Assembly: GCF_019703875.1 (NCBI RefSeq)
Contig: NZ_AP024110.1
Coordinates: 1,674,001 to 1,738,000, forward strand
Origin: Methyloradius palustris
GTDB taxonomy: Bacteria; Pseudomonadota; Gammaproteobacteria; Burkholderiales; Methylophilaceae
DNA length: 64,000 nt
Direction of reading: 5' to 3'
Shown here: piece after piece, positions 35,601 to 43,749 of the stretch
Position numbering within the stretch: the stretch's first letter is position 1
Layout of the letters: each line of letters starts with the position of its first letter
Notes under the pieces: generated by a model
Seen by the model: only the letters and a program-made list of their open reading frames with translations
Databases searched by the model: none
Told to the model about the DNA's origin: nothing
Made by a program: the position numbers and the translations under genes

Positions 35601-37956
35601 ATATATTAAACAAGCCACGGCTGATCTTGTAAGTACCACCAATCACCACTTCTTCACTAGCTGGTTTTTGGCGCACAGCTTCATTTTCAAGGGCATGTGC
35701 ACGCTGTTGCCAAGGCACATAATCCAGATGTACTTCACCCACCTCTTTGAGGGTGGCTGTCCATCCTGCAAAGGCAGCACTAGCATCTTCAATAAAGGCA
35801 ATCTGCGATGCAGTAGGAGCAGTTTTGCGCTCCATCAAAAGATTTAATAACTGTTCCACGGCCCAAGCAACCTCAGCAGTAGACTTCATTCCTACCGTGC
35901 GGCCACTGCCTTTAAGCGTATGAAAGCCTCGACGCACTTCGACCAGCGCTTCTTTATCAGTGGCATTTATACGCAAAGCCTGCAGGTTTTGCGCAATATT
36001 AGCTAAAACCTCTTCTGACTCAGTCAGATAAATATCTAGCAACTCAGCATCATCAATACGATCAGCTACTGGGGCTTGCTCGGCCTCTACTACCAGGCTT
36101 TCAACTGGAGCCGCAACTTCGCTAACAACAGTCGCCGCTTCTACCTCTGTTGATGTCGTGTCTATTGATACTGGTTCAGAAAAGGCATCTGCATCAATTT
36201 CTTCTATCACCAATCCCGCAGTAGTTTCAACATCAATTACTGGCACCTCATCAAACTCCATTAGCTCCAATTGCTTCTCTAGCTTATCGAGGTTGCTCTC
36301 AAGTGCGGCTTTAGACTCTGGGCGAACACGTGGCAACTCTTCGGTATAAAAGCCCAACATACTCAGGCTCTCAGCAACGATGATAAACAAACCTTGATCT
36401 GATTCACCTTGTTTGAAGTGGCCGATCAACTTCAAACTTGCTTGCGCTGTGGCAGTAGGAACTGGCATATCCAGCATATCGAAAGCAGCAATGACTTCTC
36501 TTACAGCCTTGTCTGCACTCAGCAACACCTCTGTGCTACTCGTATCGCGGAAGAAACTGTCGAGCGATTGCTCGGCAATATTCAAGGCATCCTTAATTTG
36601 CTGAACCACCGCAGCATTAACACCCTTACCCACATTTTCCAGCATGGAGTTTTGTGAGGTATCGGGATTTTCTTCGCCGCTGGCAATTTCTTGCAAGAGT
36701 TGTGACTGTTTGTCCAAGTCCTGAATATCATTTTCAGAAAGCTGCGCATAGCGGTGCAGCGCATCTTCTAATACGGTTAGCCCTGCGGCCACCTCAATTA
36801 ATACAGTGTCTGTGAGTTTGCTGTTATCGAGCGACACTTCACCCGAAAGCTCATAGAGGCTGCCAAGCATATCGACGATAGACTGATGGGTTAAATGCTG
36901 GCTACCTGCGAATACTTCGCTGACTTGGTATGAAAATGCATCCAGCAGTTTGATGTCACGCGTTTCTGAGAGGCTATTCCATTGATCTTTCAAGCTCTCT
37001 AATGTACTCAGCAGACTCTCAATTGACTCAAGTTCTGTAGCAGAAATTTCGAGTACATCAACCGTGTATGACTCAGGCTTGGGAATATGCCCTTCAAGCT
37101 CAAATAGCTCCCTTACCTGCGCAATGCGCTCACTCTCGGAACGACTCACCGCAATGAAATAAAGTAAATCACGCAATAAATTGCCCGATGCACGGTTGCT
37201 GCCATCTGCCTGACTACGCAGCTGCTGGTCAAGACGACGAACCAAGCGTTTTACGTAGCGATTTTCAGAAAACTCAGACTCACCAAGTACATCAAGAAAT
37301 GCAGTTGCCACCCACCAGAATGTGCGCTGCGACGATTGTTTTTGTACTTGTTTCACATTCTCGAGTACACCACGCAGACTATCCAGATTAGCTGCTCGCT
37401 GTTCAGGGCTATCGGCTCGAAGCCATCCTAACAACGACTTCAGCAGCACTTTACGTTGATCAGCTAGGTAACTTGGTAATGCATCTTCTGGTACATCCTG
37501 CATAGCAGCTTCTTTTGGCGCGCGTATAGATGTATCTGGGAAGAAAAGCTCAATCTCGCCTATGGTCTCATTCTGCACTGCTGCCATGGCTTGCAATGCT
37601 GGTGCCAACTTAAGTGGCTGATCTGCTAAACCATCCAGCAAACCTTGCAAATAAACGCCTAGCTCTTTGACTGCATTTTTTAGTGCTGCAATCGTTTCTG
37701 GCGTTACAGCAACTTGATTCTTCTCAAGCTTGCCTGTTAACTTTTCAATCTCAGCGCAAAAACGCTTACAGCCTTCCAAACCCACCATATCAAGCGCACC
37801 ACTGACTTGGTATAAATGGGTTTGAGAAAATTTAAGTTTAGCAACTTCATCCGGGTGGGACGCGACATCATCAAGATTTTCAAGCACATTGGCTAATGCT
37901 TGATTGATCTCGTCTTTAACCCACGAAAGCGGTCCTATATCAAAATCTTCAGCCAC
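32650..37956 (-). CDS. chpA: Giant hybrid CheA kinase of the type IV pilus chemosensory system (ChpA/PilL)
   Basis: 1768 aa. Three clear Hpt phosphotransfer sites: His679 (HTLKGSGRTVG), His825 (HTLASNAGTTG) and His1080 (HTLKGSARMVG), plus a degenerate Hpt-like start at residue 47. Then a dimerisation helix pair, a HATPase domain (LRNAVAHGMETP near 1358, DDGAGINLERV, SGRGVGLDSV), a CheW-like domain, and a C-terminal receiver with phospho-Asp1693 (TDIEMPRMDG). Known members signal from PilJ to PilG/PilH to control pilus extension and retraction or cAMP. Last gene of the pilG-H-I-J-chpA run. It has fewer Hpt modules than the P. aeruginosa protein. Confidence 0.94.
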   Translation of the reverse strand: MAEDFDIGPLSWVKDEINQALANVLENLDDVASHPDEVAKLKFSQTHLYQVSGALDMVGLEGCKRFCAEIEKLTGKLEKNQVAVTPETIAALKNAVKELGVYLQGLLDGLADQPLKLAPALQAMAAVQNETIGEIELFFPDTSIRAPKEAAMQDVPEDALPSYLADQRKVLLKSLLGWLRADSPEQRAANLDSLRGVLENVKQVQKQSSQRTFWWVATAFLDVLGESEFSENRYVKRLVRRLDQQLRSQADGSNRASGNLLRDLLYFIAVSRSESERIAQVRELFELEGHIPKPESYTVDVLEISATELESIESLLSTLESLKDQWNSLSETRDIKLLDAFSYQVSEVFAGSQHLTHQSIVDMLGSLYELSGEVSLDNSKLTDTVLIEVAAGLTVLEDALHRYAQLSENDIQDLDKQSQLLQEIASGEENPDTSQNSMLENVGKGVNAAVVQQIKDALNIAEQSLDSFFRDTSSTEVLLSADKAVREVIAAFDMLDMPVPTATAQASLKLIGHFKQGESDQGLFIIVAESLSMLGFYTEELPRVRPESKAALESNLDKLEKQLELMEFDEVPVIDVETTAGLVIEEIDADAFSEPVSIDTTSTEVEAATVVSEVAAPVESLVVEAEQAPVADRIDDAELLDIYLTESEEVLANIAQNLQALRINATDKEALVEVRRGFHTLKGSGRTVGMKSTAEVAWAVEQLLNLLMERKTAPTASQIAFIEDASAAFAGWTATLKEVGEVHLDYVPWQQRAHALENEAVRQKPASEEVVIGGTYKISRGLFNIFMLEAEEHMQALNESVPEVKAQMLAGEVKKPSDSSRRAAHTLASNAGTTGFKAIGVLSRELEYWFDEHQGYWTPQTFALYENVVTALGNMLRKAALLRQPKQVPSLVVALQEATAQAASVQQVAESADVPYEAQEDVLAEVDVSAEIEVPAFLDMAEPDRLAVELGAGDGQEANEETVAEISENQTDYVTLESSDGELSTTEPTGVKSSDEAAVIETNLSVSEDTPELAQPIIEPINQPQVADAYSSQDSVENELLTMFVEEAHELLPVVGNELRAWRNEPTELSHSDELQRALHTLKGSARMVGQAELADTVHGMEDRVIRGLKSKTKKVDFDGLFGDLDQIGVFVDAATSSLTANSPLTAHQPQTENRALRPVERTVQYLRMRADVLDRLINEAGEISIARSRVEREMIAFKHFSLDLTESVQRLRGQLREMEIEAESQMQSRMAYLQETNETFDPLEFDRFTRLQELTRMMAESVNDVSTIQHGLLGNMDEAESALQQQNRMNRELQHGLMDVRMVPFSMVTERLQRIVRQTAKELEKEVELHIDGESVDVDRSVLDKIGAPLEHLLRNAVAHGMETPAERKKAKKQITGKVNLVVRRENDEIIMTVSDDGAGINLERVKSKAIENGLFSAEHEVSEQALMSVIFEPGFSTATDVTQISGRGVGLDSVRSDITALGGRIDVNNAVGQGAVFTIYLPVTLSVSQVLLVRAGTNVFALPSVMVEQAQKIKADDLAKATEQGHIEWSGRDYPLYYLNKLIGDNEQLAEEHRYTPVLLLRSGTYHIALHVDEIVNNQEVVMKPIGAQLSRVPGIIGATVMGDGKVVLIINPVQLANREVLAVGNIRVSNAPVVKVEVNPTILVVDDSLTMRKVLSRLLERENYKVLLAKDGMDALQVLQENLPDVIITDIEMPRMDGFELVRNIKGDERTASIPLMIISSRTAEKHQNHAKELGVDAFLGKPVQDDELITQVSILLGNSVPVSA

Positions 37957-38066
37957 GTTTTCTCCACAATTCGGGTTGACTGTCTAGTTGACTGGTCATA
38001 CTTGAAAATGCAGACAGTGAGGCCTGCATTTTGCCTTTAGCAAACATGCTATTTAGCACAAACATG

Positions 38067-39764
38067 TTAAGAAAGTTTGAAACCAGCGACTGACTCGCGC
38101 AACTCTTCAGACAAGCTACTGAGCTGACCCACGGATTCAGCAGTCTGCTTGGTACCCTCGGTTGTTTGCGATGTGATGTTTTGAATCTGCTGCATGTTTC
38201 GACTCACGGTCGCAGCCACTTCGGTTTGCGCAACAGTCGCTTCCGAAATCGCCTGAATCAATCTTGCCAAGTTGTTGGTAACCGTTTCAATTTCGTTCAG
38301 CGCCTGACCCGCAGCGTCTGAGAGCCGAGCCCCTTCAACCACACCCTCGGTACTCTTTTCCATCGCGGCTACCGCGCTATTCGTATCGGTCTGAATGGTT
38401 TTCACAATCGCACTAATCTGCTTGGTCGCTTCAGAAGAGCGCTCAGCCAGCCGTTGAACTTCTTCCGCAACCACCGTAAAACCACGCCCCGCTTCACCAG
38501 CTGATGCCGCTTGAATCGCCGCATTCAACGCCAGAATATTGGTCTGTTCGGTAATGTCGGAAATCAGCTCAACGATTTCACTAATTTCTTGTGAGCTCTC
38601 ACCCAGTCGCTTGATTCGCTTCGAGGTTTCCTGAATCTGTGAGCGAATTTCGTTCATACCCGAAATCGTATTCTGCACAGCTTGCGCACCCTGTGTAGCC
38701 GCTTGCAATGAACGTTGCGCAACCTCTGCTGCCTGACCCGCATTGCTTGATACGTTCAAGATTGAACGCGTCATATCGGTAACCGCTTCACCTGTATCTT
38801 CAATCTGGCGAGATTGCTCTTCTGCAGCGGCAAGTAGTGAGTCTGAAGTTTCTTGCGCTTGTGCAGTTGCCTGATTCACCTGCTGTGTTGCTCGGTTAAT
38901 CTCAGCAACCAGATCTCGCAAGCTATCGATGGTGTAATTGATGGAGTCTGCAATCGCGCCAGTAATATTCTCAGTCACCTGCGCTTTTACCGTTAAGTCA
39001 CCATCGGCCAGATCGCCCATTTCATCCAGCAAATGCAAAATAGCTTCTTGATTACCCAGATTAGCTTGTTCCATTTCGCCAAAACGACGCTTAGCACTCA
39101 TGATCTGGCGGTAACCTAGATATACCAACAAGGACAGTGCAGCAACGCCGGCAATCACTGAAATGCCAAGCAGGATAATCGCCTTACCTTGCGCGTTGTA
39201 GTCTGCAATCATGTTTTGCGCTGTAGTAGCGTATTTCTCGCCTGCTGCAACAATTTCATCGACTTTGGCTGTTGTTGCTGCGGCATCGGGCTGACCTGGC
39301 TCAATACTTTTGATTAAACCGCTGAATACTTTCCATTCTGCATCTAGTTCTTCTAAAGCTATAGCCACTTTACGATCAGTTAGCAAAGTATCTGATTGAA
39401 GCTTGTGCATTAGCTGTGTGGCTTCATCAAGGTTTTTACTAGCAGCAGTAAGGTGGGCCCCTGCGGACTCATTGCCGTAGGTTGCTAGCACTGCATCGCG
39501 CGTTGCCTGATGAGCAAAAATCTGCAAACTAGCAGCCGCTTCTGCAAAGTTATGTTCGCGCTGCACTTGCCTGACGTGGAATAAAAGGGTGAGTGAAGCA
39601 ACCAAGGCGCTCAATACAAACAATGCAATCAAGCCGCGAGAAAGGCTGCCAGACGCTGGCGCTTCAGGGTCGAGCTTGACTCTTCTTGTGAATGTATTTT
39701 TAAGGTCTTCCACCAGCTTTGCTGGCAAGCCTTTAAAATCGATCTCTGATAATTTCAGTGCCAT
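38067..39764 (-). CDS. pilJ: Methyl-accepting chemotaxis protein of the pilus system
   Basis: 565 aa with transmembrane helices at about 44-64 and 195-217, a periplasmic sensor part of about 130 residues between them, then a cytoplasmic HAMP-like region and the conserved signalling hairpin (ISDITEQTNILALNAAIQAASAGEAGRGFTVVA region near 390-430, with the usual EVQRLAERS following). It is the sole chemoreceptor visible and lies between pilI and chpA, so it is presumed to feed this kinase. PilJ in Pseudomonas senses pili or surface contact; the cue here is unknown. Confidence 0.93.
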   Translation of the reverse strand: MALKLSEIDFKGLPAKLVEDLKNTFTRRVKLDPEAPASGSLSRGLIALFVLSALVASLTLLFHVRQVQREHNFAEAAASLQIFAHQATRDAVLATYGNESAGAHLTAASKNLDEATQLMHKLQSDTLLTDRKVAIALEELDAEWKVFSGLIKSIEPGQPDAAATTAKVDEIVAAGEKYATTAQNMIADYNAQGKAIILLGISVIAGVAALSLLVYLGYRQIMSAKRRFGEMEQANLGNQEAILHLLDEMGDLADGDLTVKAQVTENITGAIADSINYTIDSLRDLVAEINRATQQVNQATAQAQETSDSLLAAAEEQSRQIEDTGEAVTDMTRSILNVSSNAGQAAEVAQRSLQAATQGAQAVQNTISGMNEIRSQIQETSKRIKRLGESSQEISEIVELISDITEQTNILALNAAIQAASAGEAGRGFTVVAEEVQRLAERSSEATKQISAIVKTIQTDTNSAVAAMEKSTEGVVEGARLSDAAGQALNEIETVTNNLARLIQAISEATVAQTEVAATVSRNMQQIQNITSQTTEGTKQTAESVGQLSSLSEELRESVAGFKLS

Positions 39765-39847
39765 TGTTATCCCCTGTATTTTTGATGCTCACAACAATAT
39801 ATATCTAATAATCACTAATTTAATGCAGCTTTATCTATCCCACTTAT

Positions 39848-40369
39848 TCAAGCAGTTACCTGCATAAAACTTTGCTGATTGATAAACTCACCAAGGTCTA
39901 ATTCGCTCCACTCAACATTCGTGTTGTCTGTAAACTTATTCAACACCCAGAAAGCTTCTTCACCAGATTTTTTTTGCAGCTGCATTTCGCTCAAACTGCG
40001 TAAGCCAACTAGCCTGTCAACCAGCAAAGCAGCATTTATGCCAAATTTATCGTTAATCAATAAAATACGCGACTGCGCAGTGATGACACTTGGATTCAAA
40101 CCAATAAAATGACCAAAGTCAGTCAACGCATATAAATTACCACGTACGTTAGCCATGCCTAGAAACCATGGTTGGGTGAGTGGAATTTTTAGAATTTCTG
40201 GAACTGGCAGAACTTCACTGACATCAGCCAAAGACAATAGATAGTCTTTATCACCAACTTTCACAGCCAACCTGGATGTGGATTCAGCTTGGCCTTTTTC
40301 AGTTGATATTTTGAGTTTTGAAAGAATATCTTGTTGATATTCATGAAGATTAATTTTTTTCTTAGCCAT
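39848..40369 (-). CDS. pilI: CheW-like adaptor of the pilus system
   Basis: 173 aa with a single CheW domain (AVKVGDKDYLLSLADVSEVL, PWFLGMANVRGNLYALTDF, LLINDKFGINAALLVDRLVGLRS). It would link PilJ to the ChpA kinase. It begins 5 bp after pilH and ends 83 bp before pilJ on the same strand. Confidence 0.92.
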   Translation of the reverse strand: MAKKKINLHEYQQDILSKLKISTEKGQAESTSRLAVKVGDKDYLLSLADVSEVLPVPEILKIPLTQPWFLGMANVRGNLYALTDFGHFIGLNPSVITAQSRILLINDKFGINAALLVDRLVGLRSLSEMQLQKKSGEEAFWVLNKFTDNTNVEWSELDLGEFINQQSFMQVTA

Positions 40370-40374
40370 GAGTT

Positions 40375-40740
40375 TTAAGTCAGCGCTTTGATTTTGGACA
40401 GCAACTCATGCGCATTCACTGGCTTCATCACGCAGTCTTTAGCGCCTTGGCGCAATGCCCACATCTGATCTGTCGCCTGCTGCTTACCCGTACACATGAT
40501 CACTGGAATGTGTGAGGTTTCAGGGTTGCGGGTGAGTTTTCGAGTGGTCTGAAAGCCATTGAGGCCTGGCATGATAACGTCCATCACAATAAGATGTGGC
40601 GGGCTGGCATCAACCTGCACCAGACAATCTTCACCGCTGGATGCGGTGGAAACAATGTAACCTGCATTTTCAAGCATTTCGGTTAGGTAAAAGCGGTCGG
40701 TCGCTGAATCATCGACCACCAGGATTTTTAAAAGCGCCAT
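40375..40740 (-). CDS. pilH: Response regulator PilH
   Basis: Single receiver domain of 121 aa: ILVVDDSATDRFY at the start, phosphoacceptor Asp in LIVMDVIMPGLNG, conserved Thr in VIMCTGK and Lys in DCVMKPVN. No output domain. Known in Pseudomonas to oppose PilG and promote pilus retraction. It is immediately adjacent to pilG (stop and start abut). Confidence 0.92.
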   Translation of the reverse strand: MALLKILVVDDSATDRFYLTEMLENAGYIVSTASSGEDCLVQVDASPPHLIVMDVIMPGLNGFQTTRKLTRNPETSHIPVIMCTGKQQATDQMWALRQGAKDCVMKPVNAHELLSKIKALT

Positions 40741-41154
40741 CTATTCGTCCTCGTTGGTAGCATCGGAACCCGCTTTAGCGTATTCACTAATTGCTTGTAA
40801 TAACGATTCTTGCGTGAAAGGTTTAGTGAGATATTGATCAGAGCCAACCATACGGCCGCGTGCGCGATCAAACAAGCCATCTTTACTCGAGAGCATAATG
40901 ACAGGGATACTTTTATAACGTGGATTTCTTTTGATTAAAGCGCAGGTCTGGTAGCCGTCAAGACGCGGCATCATGATGTCGACAAATATGAGATTAGGTA
41001 GCAGATTTGAGATTTTAGCCAAAGCATCAAACCCATCTTCGGCGAGTATGACCTGACATCCAGATTGTTTCAGGAAAATCTCAGCGCTTCGACGGATGGT
41101 ATTACTATCGTCAATCACCATCACTTTCAGATCCGCCAGATTGACATCCCCCAC
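40741..41154 (-). CDS. pilG: Response regulator PilG
   Basis: Stand-alone receiver of 137 aa starting with GTG at 41154, with AAGGGG upstream. Motifs: KVMVIDDSNTIRRSAE, phosphoacceptor Asp in LIFVDIMMPRLDG, VIMLSSKDG and QYLTKPFT. First gene of the pilG-pilH-pilI-pilJ-chpA run; in Pseudomonas PilG drives pilus extension and links to cAMP. Upstream is a 410-bp gap and a divergent FIST-domain gene. Confidence 0.92.
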   Translation of the reverse strand: MGDVNLADLKVMVIDDSNTIRRSAEIFLKQSGCQVILAEDGFDALAKISNLLPNLIFVDIMMPRLDGYQTCALIKRNPRYKSIPVIMLSSKDGLFDRARGRMVGSDQYLTKPFTQESLLQAISEYAKAGSDATNEDE

Positions 41155-41564
41155 CCTGAATCCCCTTTAAATAAACGCGCTCAAACAGATTTAAGAATTT
41201 GCAGCAATCACTTACCTGAACTAGCTCTAGCACCATTCTATCCAGAGAACTCCATCAGGCGCAATACTTTCCCACGCTTATCGATGCAATTGGGTGTCTA
41301 TCTTATGACAAAAATGTTAAATATAATCACTACGGCAGATTTGGGCATACGGCTTACAAATAAATCAACGCAAACTAAGCAATTCAGGCAATAATAATTT
41401 GTTAAGCTAACGCTCGATTTTAAGCATAAATGTTCTAGCAAAAACCAAGCCAAAAGATAGAGAATATCTAGCATTGGCTTTAAAAATTATAATTATTAGC
41501 CTAACTAAATAAAGCCTGATTAAAATCAGGTTTATAAAAAATACGGCACTTGAGGAAGAAGCGC
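41155..41564. other. 410-bp intergenic region between pilG and the FIST gene
   Basis: Divergent promoter region for the chemosensory cluster and the FIST gene. It is AT-rich with no credible gene. The only clear structure is CCTGATT/AATCAGG at 41515-41530, close to the FIST start, which could be a weak attenuator or an operator palindrome. No convincing promoter pair was identified by eye. Confidence 0.5.
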
Positions 41565-42728
41565 ATGTTAATCAGACAAGAATCTCTAGCCGGCAAAGAC
41601 GGTCTAAAAGATTTTTCATCGAACTCACCCCTACCTAACGCCAATCTGGTACTGGTGTTTGGCTCAGTTAAACGGTTCAGTGAACCTAAACTACAAAGCG
41701 TCCTTAAACTGCGCTATCCGAGCGCAGAGATAATCGGTTGCACAACGTCTGGCGAGATCAATCCTGATGGCGTGTTCGATGAGACCTTGCAAATCACTGC
41801 CATTTTGTGGGAAAAAACGGTACAGCGTGTCACACATCTCAAAAAATCTGAGGCAGAAACATCATTTGAAGTCGCAGAGAAACTAGCAGGACAGCTCAAG
41901 GCAGACACATTACGCACTGTATTGGTCATCTCTGACGGCCTAAACGTCAATGGCTCAGAACTTCTAAAAGGTTTTCAAAGTGTACTTGGCGCAGAAATCC
42001 CTATTGTCGGTGGCATGGCTGGCGACAGCGCGGCCTTTGTCAAAACATTGCAACTATTCAATCATATTGTGTCAGATAACCTAGTAATTGCAGTCGGCTT
42101 ATACGGCAAGCACTTAGTAACGGCCAGTGGCGCACTTGGTGGGTGGAAACCATATGGCCCATTGCGCAAAATCACACGCTCAATCAAAAATGTGGTCTAC
42201 GAGATGGACGGCAAACCAGCTCTACCACTCTACCGCATGTACATTGGCGAACAGAATGCCAAGAGTCTACCCGGGTCTGGCTTACGCTTCCCTTTTGCAG
42301 TGATTGAAGATGGTAAGCGTGAAGTAGAAAAGGTGCGTACATTACTCGCAGTTAACCAAGCGGAAAATAGCCTGACATTTGCGGGTAACGTAGAAGAAGG
42401 CGAAAGTGTACGTCTATGCCAAACGACGCATGAGCGATTGGTCGAAGGTGCAGGCGGCGCCGCACATTTAGTCACTGGCAATTTAAAAGAAGTCGATACC
42501 ACGCGCACAGGCTTAGCACTATGCGTAAGCTGCGTAGGTAGAAAAGGTGTGATGGCAGAGCAAACAGCAGATGAAATTACTGAAGTAAAAAAGATATTAG
42601 GCTCACAAACCATACTGGCAGGCTTTTACTCTTATGGTGAGTTTGCACCGCGCCCGAATACCAATGACAGTGTGCTACACAATCAAACCATGACCATAGG
42701 CTATTTAAGTGAAGATTTGCTAGCGTAA
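41565..42728 (+). CDS. FIST domain sensor protein
   Basis: 387 aa from the ATG at 41565, preceded by GAGGAAG. The N-terminal FIST_N part (LVLVFGSVKRFSEPK, GCTTSGEI, GGMAGDSAAF, VIAVGLYG) and FIST_C part (PLYRMYIG, GAAHLVTGN, LAGFYSYGEFAP) cover the whole length, with no kinase, GGDEF or methyl-accepting output domain. FIST domains are thought to bind small ligands such as amino acids in signalling proteins. Being divergent from the Pil chemosensory genes suggests a soluble ligand sensor for that pathway, which is inference only. The frame extends five codons upstream at a TTG overlapping the ribosome binding site. Confidence 0.88.
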   Translation: MLIRQESLAGKDGLKDFSSNSPLPNANLVLVFGSVKRFSEPKLQSVLKLRYPSAEIIGCTTSGEINPDGVFDETLQITAILWEKTVQRVTHLKKSEAETSFEVAEKLAGQLKADTLRTVLVISDGLNVNGSELLKGFQSVLGAEIPIVGGMAGDSAAFVKTLQLFNHIVSDNLVIAVGLYGKHLVTASGALGGWKPYGPLRKITRSIKNVVYEMDGKPALPLYRMYIGEQNAKSLPGSGLRFPFAVIEDGKREVEKVRTLLAVNQAENSLTFAGNVEEGESVRLCQTTHERLVEGAGGAAHLVTGNLKEVDTTRTGLALCVSCVGRKGVMAEQTADEITEVKKILGSQTILAGFYSYGEFAPRPNTNDSVLHNQTMTIGYLSEDLLA

Positions 42729-42821
42729 TAACATTAGAACCATGCAACACAAACATAGTCGTAAAACTAAGCCAAAAAATTAAATTCTGAACAATTCATA
42801 TTCATACTTAGGAGAAGCAAA

Positions 42822-43325
42822 ATGACAAGCACCGTAACCCTTAAAGGCAACCCAGTTAGCATAGGTGGTGATTTTCTAAAAAAGGGTGATAGCGCACCCG
42901 ATTTCACATTGGCTGACAGCAAACGTAATGATGTACATTTAGAGAACTATGCTGGCAAGCGCAAGATTTTGAATATTTTTCCTAGCGTAGATACGCCAAC
43001 CTGCGCCATGTCAGTTCGCCAGTTCAATAGCAAAGCAAATGCATTGGCAAACACCGTTGTATTGTGTGTTTCCGCCGACCTGCCTTTCGCCCAATCACGC
43101 TTCTGCGGTGCAGAAGGCTTGGAAAACGTAGTTACACTTTCAACCTTCCGCAATACTGCCAAATTCTCTGAGAGCTACGGCGTGCAGATTAAAGACAGCA
43201 GCTTGGCTGGCCTCACTGCGCGTGCTGTTGTAGTGTTGGATGAAAACAATAAGGTGCTACACAGCGAACTAGTGGGTGAGATTGCTGAAGAACCTAACTA
43301 TGATGCAGCTTTAGCTGTACTGTAA
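42822..43325 (+). CDS. tpx: Thiol peroxidase (atypical 2-Cys peroxiredoxin)
   Basis: 167 aa. Peroxidatic Cys61 in VDTPTCAMSVRQFN and resolving Cys95 in SRFCGAEGLENV match the Tpx family, which reduces hydrogen and alkyl peroxides with thioredoxin. A strong AGGAG ribosome binding site lies 8 nt upstream and a terminator follows, so it is a single-gene unit. Confidence 0.97.
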   Translation: MTSTVTLKGNPVSIGGDFLKKGDSAPDFTLADSKRNDVHLENYAGKRKILNIFPSVDTPTCAMSVRQFNSKANALANTVVLCVSADLPFAQSRFCGAEGLENVVTLSTFRNTAKFSESYGVQIKDSSLAGLTARAVVVLDENNKVLHSELVGEIAEEPNYDAALAVL

Positions 43326-43355
43326 TTAACTCAGCGTAATTAATGCAATGTAAAC

Positions 43356-43386
43356 AAAAAAGCCAACGCTAAAGTTGGCTTTTTTG
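43356..43386. terminator. Bidirectional terminator between tpx and the MazG-like gene
   Basis: AAAAAGCCAAC paired with GTTGGCTTTTT around a 6-nt loop, with A- and T-runs on both sides, serving tpx on the plus strand and the convergent MazG-like gene on the minus strand. Confidence 0.92.
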
Positions 43387-43749
43387 TTATTCATTCTCTT
43401 GGTATTTCGTATATTTGGCATTACTGCCTTTGGCTTTATTAACAGGATATTTTTGGGCATTGAGCGCGATTTTTGTATTGGCTGCAGCAATCAGATCAAG
43501 TTCCAACACTTCAGCAATCCTCAGTAAATAGACAAACGTATCTGCCAATTCATGGCTGACCTGTTCGCGTTTTTCTGGTGTTAATTCGCGGCTTTCTTCT
43601 AGCGTATCCCACTGAAAATGCTCAACCAATTCAGCGGCTTCTACAATCATCGCCATTGCCAGATTTTTGGGGGAATGGAATTGATCCCAGTCACGTTCGT
43701 GTACGAACGCATTAATCTTGGCACGGAGTTCTGCTAGAGAATCAGCCAT
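43387..43749 (-). CDS. MazG-like nucleotide pyrophosphohydrolase
   Basis: 120 aa from the ATG at 43749, which overlaps the upstream methyltransferase stop by 8 bp; an earlier Met at 43770 lies deeper inside that gene. The all-alpha NTP-PPase fold shows NLAMAMIVEAAELVEHFQW and VSHELADTFVYLLRIAE, giving the E-x-x-E and E-x-x-D metal ligands. It resembles the dCTPase/RS21-C6 branch that hydrolyses non-canonical or excess nucleotides. Last gene of the RNB to MazG run. Confidence 0.85.
   Translation of the reverse strand: MADSLAELRAKINAFVHERDWDQFHSPKNLAMAMIVEAAELVEHFQWDTLEESRELTPEKREQVSHELADTFVYLLRIAEVLELDLIAAANTKIALNAQKYPVNKAKGSNAKYTKYQENE

Noticed and set aside
41065..41394. 109-codon plus-strand frame crossing the pilG start
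   Set aside because: Begins inside pilG on the other strand and has no ribosome binding site or recognisable domain; treated as intergenic.
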